A DNA stretch of 64,000 nucleotides, from NCBI GenBank assembly GCA_030998225.1, contig JAPYXD010000737.1, positions 2,790,001 to 2,854,000 of the forward strand, read 5' to 3'. The translations under genes and the position numbers were made by a program. This DNA comes from Diplolepis rosae. Taxonomy: Eukaryota; Arthropoda; Insecta; Hymenoptera; Diplolepididae. Below, piece after piece: positions 57,253-64,000 of the stretch (positions are counted from its first letter, which is position 1; the number at the start of each line of letters is the position of its first letter). The notes under the pieces were generated by a model. It was not told where the DNA came from. It did not search any database and saw only the letters and a program-made list of their open reading frames with translations.

Positions 57253-57415
57253 TAAAAGGCGTAAAACAGAGAAAGTCGGGAAAGGATTGAGACACTTCTC
57301 GATGAAAGTGTGTGAGAAGGTAAAAAAAAAAGGGACCACGTCATATAATGAAGTAGCAGATGAATTAGTTGGAGAGTTCACTAATCCTGCTCACGTGAAT
57401 TCACTAACGGACCAG
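57253..57415 (+). CDS. Dp: Dp, start of the E2F/DP DNA-binding domain
   Basis: The first base completes Asp. The exon then encodes [39 protein letters not shown] and [15 protein letters not shown], ending in phase 0 at donor [21 protein letters not shown] and [13 protein letters not shown] are diagnostic of DP (TFDP) proteins, which pair with E2F to bind cell-cycle gene promoters in the nucleus. The next exon should encode the YDQKNIRRRVYDALNVL region. I do not see it before 64000. Gene assignment is very firm. Confidence 0.96.
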
Positions 57416-58900
57416 GTCAGTCTTTTTCTTTATTGTGTTCACAATATAGCTGTTTCAATGAAGCTTATTTGAATTGGTTGAAATGAAATTTTAACGTCAA
57501 AAATTATGAATAATATTTTAAAATAATCACATGTTGTATTCCTACCATTTTTGTGATTTAGAATAAGTTTAAGGTTACAATGACTGTCAAGATATATGTT
57601 GGCTTCTAATTTTATTTTATTTTTTAAGACCTATATATCAAAAATTTCTAACTCTTTTAAAATATAAATATTTTAAATTATATCCCTTTGCAACCTTTAA
57701 TAGGACCCAAAATTCGGTCCAAACGTGTTGGCTTATTAATTAAAACAAGTTTTTATAGCAAAAATGTTTCATTATTTGTTAGAAAAACAGCGACGAACAT
57801 TCTAAAGAATAATGAGGTTTATTTTTCAAATTACTTTTATACAGTAGAAGAATAAGACTAGAATAAATCACGTAGCTCAAGGCATGAGTTGAAACATCAA
57901 TTTCTTTCAGCATTTGCACTACACTGAAAAAAGCTTTGCGCAGCAGCCGCACGGGCTACTGTACCACAGCAAAGAGTGATCAAAGGAACCCTATAACCTC
58001 AAAACAACAGCTGCGCCACTTCTAGGCCGGCTGCTGTACCAAAAGTTGAGATGGATAGTGTCATATACGCATGGTAAAACGATAGTACTATTGCACCTTT
58101 CTGTTAGTGCTGTGGTTGCACCGCTATGGGGGAACATTCATACAAAATTAAGAGAGCGTCTGCATCAAATGACATACAAAATTGACCTCACATTTCGTGC
58201 AGCGACAGTACCAGTGAGTATGGCTGCTGTTTCAAGCTTCTTTCAGAGTAGAGGGTTAGAAGAACGGATTCACAAGAAGGGGAAGGGCATTACTTTGCCC
58301 TCTTATACCGAGACTACCAGGAGCCAGACCCCTATGGTGACTGGGGACTGGCAACTAGTGGAATGAAAAAGAAAGGAATTAAAAGAAAAGAATATAAAAG
58401 TGCACGATGCCCAAAAGAGGAAAGAAGGCCCAGACGTCCTGTTGGTTGAGGCAGACGCCCATCTTTTGCTTCAGCTCGGAAAGCTAAGGGTTGGATGATT
58501 GAGGTTGAAGGGTAGTCAGTGAAATTCCTAAAACTCATGTTTTTTATGAGTATTCCTAAAGGTTTTCAGTAGGTGAACCCAATCGAAAAGAGCATAAATT
58601 TTCTTTTCGTTTAAATTGATGAAAGGTTTATTCACGGTAACCCCTAAGTTTTTAAACATTTTTCGATTTGTAGCTTCTTGATCGCAAACACTTGCTTTAC
58701 ATCTTAATCAGTTTTCAAAAGCTCCGAAACAACTGATCGCCATACCTTTTCTAGCATTTCAGCTTTAATGGGACCAGCTGATAAATAGTACCTCAACAGG
58801 CAGTTTCCAATTGTATGTTAATCCGCGTACCATAAATACCAATACATGATTATAATATATTATAATACATGATTATAATATTGTATATTATAATACGTGA
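57416..58900. other. Dp intron, no coding feature recognised
   Basis: 57416-57900 is AT-rich. 57930-58550 is less AT-rich, with an imperfect inverted GCAGCAGCCG / CGGCTGCTG pair near 57940-58035 and a 106-residue frame without recognisable domain. From 58850 to 58925 there are tandem AATACATGATTATAAT-type repeats. Confidence 0.45.
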
Positions 58901-59627
58901 TTATAATACATGATGATACATGAATTGTTCTGAATTTATACTCCCAAACTCACGATGATCTTGTAGTCCCTCTTCAAAATCCCATTCTTTATCATAAGAA
59001 ACCAATTTTTTTATCGTCATTTCATCAAAGATCACAACACCATTGCACGGTTCTAACAGATGGTAATTTGAATCCCATTTTTTTAAATGCTTTATATTGT
59101 CTTGGAGATCTGTAGTACATAGCAAAAGAAAGTTCTCTCTTTTGGTGTCCACATTCTTTTTTCTCCCTTTTTAATTGCATTTTAATTAGAATTCGAGGCA
59201 CTCCTTTTATAAATTTATTTAACTGGGCAATGAATTGTTTTTTTACTCTCCTAAGCTGCTTCTTTAGTTTTCGATATTTCTCTTTCAATGTCATTAGCTC
59301 ATCATCATAGAGCGTGGCTTTCATTACCTGATGAAATGCTCGACATAAAGTGTTTATCATGACGCGAAAGTGACATATTAAAATTGTGAAAAAAACTACT
59401 AGAGAAATACAAGCCTGAAGGTTAGGAATGTTACGCAAGTCCTTATTATAGATTTTTTCATTTCCATCAATTGATTTTGCACGTTTCGCAAGTGAAGCTG
59501 TGTCTAAAATGCCGTTTGAATTCGAACGAATTTTTTTCGTAGTAGAAATATTTTCTGCATAAGTCGCTGGAACCGATTCACATGGATTTTGCGGCGCATT
59601 AACAGGAATTATATTTTCTAGATTCAT
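58901..59627 (-). pseudogene. P-element-type transposase relic
   Basis: The reverse frame 59025-59627 starts MNLENIIPVNAPQNP. It has a basic, coiled-coil-like KEKYRKLKKQLRRVKKQF segment and then ELSFAMYYRSPRQYKAFKKM, followed by FKLPSVRTVQ, the P-type SP-x-AY / LPS block. A second frame (58901-59152) gives VVIFDEMTIKKLVSYDKEWD and GLQDHREFG, the DEM catalytic Asp block of P transposases. The roughly 100 residues that normally separate these blocks are missing, and the frame changes at the junction. No THAP finger was found upstream. Non-functional. It shares a superfamily hint with the THAP elements at 7-13 kb. Confidence 0.8.
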
Positions 59628-60461
59628 ATTACTTTTATGTATCCCATCTATAACGTCGTTTCAACAGAGGGATGTTCTTGGTAGCACAAAAGTATGTACT
59701 AAATAATTAGCTGGATGCGACTGATTCTTATTTTGAAAAGGGTTGGGAGAAGAAGTTGGATTGTCAACATTTCTATTATTTTCCTCATCTGCTGCATCTA
59801 TTTCATAAAATTTGGAATAGCCTTACAATTCAAAGACTTCTTGGTTTTGTTAGTAAAAGCCACATCGGGAAAGTGGTGCGAGCAAACTCTTCGATTACGT
59901 AACTCTTTGTCTTACAAATTGAAAAGAGAATCGTTACCGCTACGAAGAAACCATTTTTGAAAAAAATGAAAATTAGGACCAAAATTTGGAAAACAAACAT
60001 TTCATTTACCAGCACCGCCATTTTGTTTTTTTTTTAAACAAAAGATGTTCTGAGTTTTGCTAATCCAGCATAATAAATTTCTTTCTCAACAATTTTTTCT
60101 CAGGCGCATTCTTTTAAAAATAAATACTTTTTTGTCAATTTCGAAATTTGTTTAAATATACAATTTTCAAATACGCGAATTTTGAACAAAATATGAAAAA
60201 AACAAACAAAATAAAAAACACTCCTTTCGTGACACAACACTTGCTCATGCACTTCTTGAATTTGCACGACACTTTTTGTATTTGAACGCACTTTCAATTC
60301 ATTCACTGAGATTTTGATCGTCAACGAACACTTTTTACTTTTGTGCTTAACACAACTGTTTTGCTCGAAGAGTCAGTAGCTACTGACAATTAGGAAAAAG
60401 AGTGTTGAAATGAATTTTTATGATTGAAAAATTCAGGTATTTTTCTTTGCCTTCTAACTAA
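59628..60461. other. unassigned stretch beside the P relic
   Basis: No THAP motif or inverted terminus found. May contain the lost 5' part of the P-type relic. Confidence 0.35.
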
Positions 60462-61332
60462 AAGTTATTTTGTAGACTTTGACAGTAAAATAGGCAAAAA
60501 GGCTTCTTTACCGCTAGATTACAGTTTAATAGTTTCTGGAAGGCAATATCATAATAATAAAGAACCATCTCAACGATCTTCAACTCTTCAGATTATAAAT
60601 CTCAAATCTAAATACCTGCAGGTGCAAAGTGTAGACATTATAAAAGGATTTTTACAAAGGATCAATTAAATCTTAACTTAGCTTCTAGATCTACAGAATT
60701 ATGACATGAAAGAACATTATTATTTGTACGAATACATCAATAGTTTTCTTTAGATTTAAAAAAATTAAATTGCAAACTAGTTCCTATAAATTATCTATCT
60801 TAATTTAATTGATTCAATGGAATTTAATAAATAGAATTTATTCAATAAAAAATAAATGACAGAATTTCCATAATTTAATTATTTGAGTCTCCAGCAATTT
60901 TTAATTATGATTAGAAATGTTTTTTCATCACTTAAACGGCGGAAAATTATTTCAATTAATTCTATTGAATTGATCAAATTAAGACAGATAATTTACAGGA
61001 ATTAGTTTGCAATAAAATTTTTTTAAATCCAAAGAAACATATTGATGTATTCGTACAAATAATAATATTCTTTCATGTCATAATTCTATAGATCTGAAGA
61101 CTATTTTAAGATTTTATTAATCCTCTGTAAAAATCCTTTCATAATTCATTCATAATCCATTTCACTTTGCACCTGTAAGTCCTTGGATTTGAGATTTATA
61201 ATCTGAAGAGACGACGATCGAAGAGATGATTCTTTATAATTATGATACTGCCTTCCAGAAACTATTAAACTGTAAAGTAGTGGTAAAGCAGCCCTTTTGC
61301 CTATCTTACTGTCAAAGTCTATAAAATAACTT
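60462..61332. repeat. 871-bp palindrome with arms of about 370 bp
   Basis: 60462-60826 is repeated inverted at 60960-61332, centre near 60897. Landmarks AAGTTATTTTGTAGACTTTG and its inverse mark the ends. A chance 81-residue frame in the left arm has no meaning as a gene. Confidence 0.85.
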
Positions 61333-61582
61333 CAGATCTGAGGCTGGTCATTTACATTCTCCAATAAATTATTATATATTAAGAGCAATCATTTGTTTTA
61401 ATTTTAATTTCTCTGAGAATTCTAAATTTCTTTAGAAAGCAATTATTATTTTATCCCTATGGAGAATAATTTTGACTTTGTAACCTTACTGTATAAACGA
61501 AAATTATATTGTATGAATATTAAATATGTAATAAATTTCTAAAAAAAATTTTTAATTTCAAAGCATGGTTCTTTTATATATA
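61333..61582. other. short AT-rich spacer
   Basis: No feature recognised. Confidence 0.4.
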
Positions 61583-62952
61583 CAGGGTGTCTAAAAAGTC
61601 CCGGGACGGTTGGATATTTCCTCAGGTGAAATATTATTCAAAAATGTGAAGGTCATTCCTGAAGTAAATTTCAACGAGGAATTCAATGGTGACCTTAATT
61701 TTGACCTTGAAGTTGACCTTCGTGGCTTTTTGAAGGTCAACTTTGTTTTTTTAAATGGAAACCCTCTTTTTTACATCTGCAATCGATAGAGCGGAAAATT
61801 CTATGTTCAGATACGTACCCAAGTCGTAGGTTAATTGTAACTTTCAAGGTCAATTAGAGGTTATTTGAAATTAACAAAGTTTTCCAAGAGGTCAGTGTAA
61901 TTCCTGAAGTATTTTTCAACGGGGAATTCAATGATGACCTTCATTTTGACCTTGAAGTTGACCTTCATGGCTTTTTGAAGGTCAATTTTTTTTATGGAAA
62001 CCCCCTTTTTTCACATCTGCAATCGATAGAGCGAAAAATACTACGTTCAAGTACATACCCAGGTCATAGGTCAATTGTAACGTTCCAGGTCAGTTAAAGG
62101 TTATTTGAAATTAAGAAAGTTTTCTAAGAGGTCAGTGTAATTCCTAAAGTAAATTTCAACGAAAAATTCATTGGTGAGCTCTATTGATCGTGGTGATGAT
62201 CTTCAAGGTTTTTTCAAGGTTTTTTCCAAGCAGTTTACGTTTACATTTAGCATTACCCAGGAACAACGACGTGGATGTAGTAAAAGTAACCAAATATGCT
62301 CGAACCTCCCTACCGTAATGAGCCGCTGCTCCGTCCTGCTGGAACCAAATATTTTGAAAATTATCGCCTGTAATCTTCCTTATTCTTGGTACAATTTGGT
62401 TTCTGAGAAGATCTTTATATGCACGGGCATTGAGATTACCATCGATGAAGAAAGGGCCTATCAATATATCATTCAAGATACCGACCCAAACATTAATCTT
62501 TTGTGGATAATGTGTCACAAAATTCAACCCGACGATCAGGATCGTCTTCATTGAGCTCTTGTACCAGATGAACTTTGTAAGGATGAAAATTAATGCTTTT
62601 TAAAATATTTTCAAGGTTTTCAGTTCGAACATCTTCACTGAAGCGTGGTAGGCAAGGGGACTCACGCTAATCAAGTACCCCAAAGGGAACATAATTTACT
62701 ACATCCACGTCGTTGTTCCTGGGTAATGCTAAACGTAAACGTAAACTGCTTGGAAAAAACCCTTAAAGATCATCACCAAGATCAATACAGAGCTCACCAA
62801 TGAATTTTTCGTTGAAATTTACTTCAGGAATTACACTGACCTCTTTGAAAACTTTGTTAATTTCAAATAACCTCTAACTGACCTTGAACGTTACAATTGA
62901 TCTTTGACTTGGGTACGTACTTGAACTTAGTATTTTTCACTCTATCGATTGC
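61583..62952 (-). mobile_element. IS630/Tc1-type element with long repeated ends, right tip lost
   Basis: Starts CAGGGTGTCTAAAAAGTCCC after TATATA. The left side holds just over two copies of a unit of about 238 bp rich in GACCTTGAAGTTGACCTTC, with CTGCAATCGATAGAGCG. The right side (62750-62952) is the inverse of one such unit and stops at CTATCGATTGCA. Inner inverted blocks at 62237-62283 and 62698-62750 share CCAGGAACAACGACGTGGAT. A transposase fragment lies between them. The expected right terminus is missing, 13 bp before the piggyBac ATG. Confidence 0.7.
62168..62551 (-). pseudogene. IS630/Tc1-type transposase fragment
   Basis: The reverse frame reads INVWVGILNDILIGPFFIDG, then NARAYKDLLRNQIVPRIRKI and NIWFQQDGAAAHYGREVRAY. 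The WFQQDGA block holds a catalytic Asp of an arthropod IS630/Tc1-like family. The first Asp and the SPDLTPLDFFLW-type third block are missing. The C-terminal tail (after residue 85) is out of family and derives from the terminal repeat. Confidence 0.75.
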
Positions 62953-62965
62953 ATATAATGTCAAA

Positions 62966-64000
62966 ATGAATGATTCTGAAGAAAAATATGAAGGAGATAA
63001 AATTCCATCAGGCAACAAATCTGTCGATGGGAATGACATCAGCGATGATGATTGTGACCTGAATGTAGGCATTGGAAGGCATTCTGCTAATTATTCTCGT
63101 AGGTTCGAAGACACTCAAAATTTGTCAGATGAAACTTGGTCAAATCAGTCTTTGCCTTACAATGAGTTACCTTTCACACAAAATGTTAAACCAAAAAATA
63201 TTCCAGATACTGTCAAAACACCTGGAGATATTTTCTTGATGCTCTTATCAACAGAAAATATTGAACTTATGGTTCAACAAACAAATCTGTATTATCAACA
63301 GAATAAAAATAAGAATGATGTTCTCGTGACTGCAGAGGACATGAAGAAATTTATTGGAGTGAACATAATGATGGGTATCAAACGTTTACCGCCTTATCGT
63401 GATTATTGGTCCTCAAATCCTCAGTTGAATGATGCTTACATAAGTTCGTCAATGCCGGTCAAGAGATTCTCTTTCTTGCTCAATAATCTACATTTGAATG
63501 ATCAGACTAAAGAACCTAAAAAAGGAGACGCTAATTTCGACAAATTGTACAAAATAAGGCCATTCATTGAAAAAATTTCTGAAACTTATCTGCATTATTA
63601 TGATCCAACCAGAGAGCAATCCATAGATGATAGCATGGTAAAATTCAAAGGTAGAAGTACTATGAAACAACACATGCCTCAGAAACCCATAAAACGAGGA
63701 TATAAGGTATGGGTGAGATCAGACGTGAATGATTATGTATGCGAATTCCAAATTTACACAGGGAAAATTGCTAATGTTGCTGAGAAAAATTTAGAGGGTA
63801 GAGTTATCAAGGATTTATCTCAAACTTTGAAAAATAAAAATTACCATTTCTATTTCGACAATTACTTCACATGTAACGATTTGATGATTACTTTATTGAA
63901 AGATGGAACTTCAGCCTGTGTAACAATTAGGAAGGACAGAAAAGGTCTTCCTAAAAATCAAGGAAAAGAGAAAGACATGAAGATTGGAAACAGCGAATAC
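62966..64000 (+). CDS. piggyBac-type transposase, uninterrupted, partial at window edge
   Basis: 345 codons without a stop run to the end of the window. The N-terminus MNDSEEKYEGDKIPSGNK is acidic, as usual in the family. The core includes EDMKKFIGVNIMMGIKRLPP, YWSSNPQLN and FDKLYKIRPFIEKI. It also has QSIDDSMVKFKGRSTMKQHM with catalytic D221, GYKVWVRSDVNDYVCEFQIY, and YHFYFDNYFTCNDLM with D298. The spacing of 77 between these two Asp agrees with piggyBac (78 in the type element). The third Asp and Cys-rich tail would lie beyond 64000. No TTAA terminus is visible upstream; a truncated Tc1-like element abuts. It could be an active transposon or a domesticated PGBD gene. Confidence 0.93.
   Translation, partial: MNDSEEKYEGDKIPSGNKSVDGNDISDDDCDLNVGIGRHSANYSRRFEDTQNLSDETWSNQSLPYNELPFTQNVKPKNIPDTVKTPGDIFLMLLSTENIELMVQQTNLYYQQNKNKNDVLVTAEDMKKFIGVNIMMGIKRLPPYRDYWSSNPQLNDAYISSSMPVKRFSFLLNNLHLNDQTKEPKKGDANFDKLYKIRPFIEKISETYLHYYDPTREQSIDDSMVKFKGRSTMKQHMPQKPIKRGYKVWVRSDVNDYVCEFQIYTGKIANVAEKNLEGRVIKDLSQTLKNKNYHFYFDNYFTCNDLMITLLKDGTSACVTIRKDRKGLPKNQGKEKDMKIGNSEY

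Larger units (their letters stand above)
27755..64000 (+). other. Dp: Dp gene span (partial, open at the right edge)
   Basis: Outlines the Dp (TFDP) transcription unit inferred from five exons listed separately. The four exons from 37902 onward join in phase with canonical GT-AG borders. The exon at 27755 is assigned by sequence resemblance and needs an intermediate exon. Exons for the rest of the DNA-binding, dimerisation and C-terminal parts must lie beyond 64000 or in TE-rich sequence I could not read. The introns are about 10.1, 0.076, 18.9 and 0.075 kb. Confidence 0.7.

Noticed and set aside
58046..58366. 106-residue forward frame
   Set aside because: No domain seen and no good splice borders in phase with Dp; could not be supported as a gene or Dp exon.
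62171..62554. 127-residue forward frame
   Set aside because: Antisense shadow of the IS630/Tc1-type transposase fragment.

Overview
The window looks like a stretch of an insect nuclear genome. It is AT-rich, has no operons or bacterial-type genes, and holds eukaryotic introns with GTAAGT donors and pyrimidine-AG acceptors. It also carries many arthropod-type transposable elements (TEs): mariner, piggyBac, hAT, pogo, P/THAP, Penelope-like, R1-like and copia. Hymenoptera is my best guess from how the host gene reads, but that is recollection of the family and not a search result.

The one host gene I recognise is Dp (TFDP, the dimerisation partner of E2F) on the + strand. Its likely first coding exon is at 27755-27803. 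Two linked exons lie at 37902-37968 and 38045-38142. Two more at 57020-57177 and 57253-57415 carry the start of the DNA-binding domain. The last four exons join in phase. The gene runs off the right edge, so more than half of the window is Dp introns filled with TEs. At least one short exon between 27.8 and 37.9 kb was not found.

Region by region: 0-7 kb has degraded mariner and R1-like fragments, a GC-rich hairpin island and a MITE. 7-14 kb is a nested TE cluster of three related THAP-type elements. Two of them, at 9.0-10.9 and 11.2-13.3 kb, are inverted copies that carry the same hAT insertion, yet each has its own roughly 10-bp target duplication. 14-20 kb holds a 1-kb repeat (J), a satellite of about 150 bp and a Penelope-like element. 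20-27 kb holds long-TIR and foldback elements, a pogo MITE and two elements with exact 8-bp target duplications. 27-57 kb is Dp with intronic insertions: a Penelope fragment, copia split by mariner, three internally deleted mariners, J again, a piggyBac relic, an R1-like element and a large foldback composite. 57-64 kb is the Dp domain exons, then a P-type transposase relic, a foldback, a Tc1/IS630-like element and an uninterrupted piggyBac transposase reading frame running off the edge.

No operon, CRISPR array or clear new enzyme system is present. The most unusual material is the nested THAP/hAT cluster, near-identical internal deletions in two unlike mariners, a foldback element with tandem-repeat arms, and the intact piggyBac frame beside Dp.
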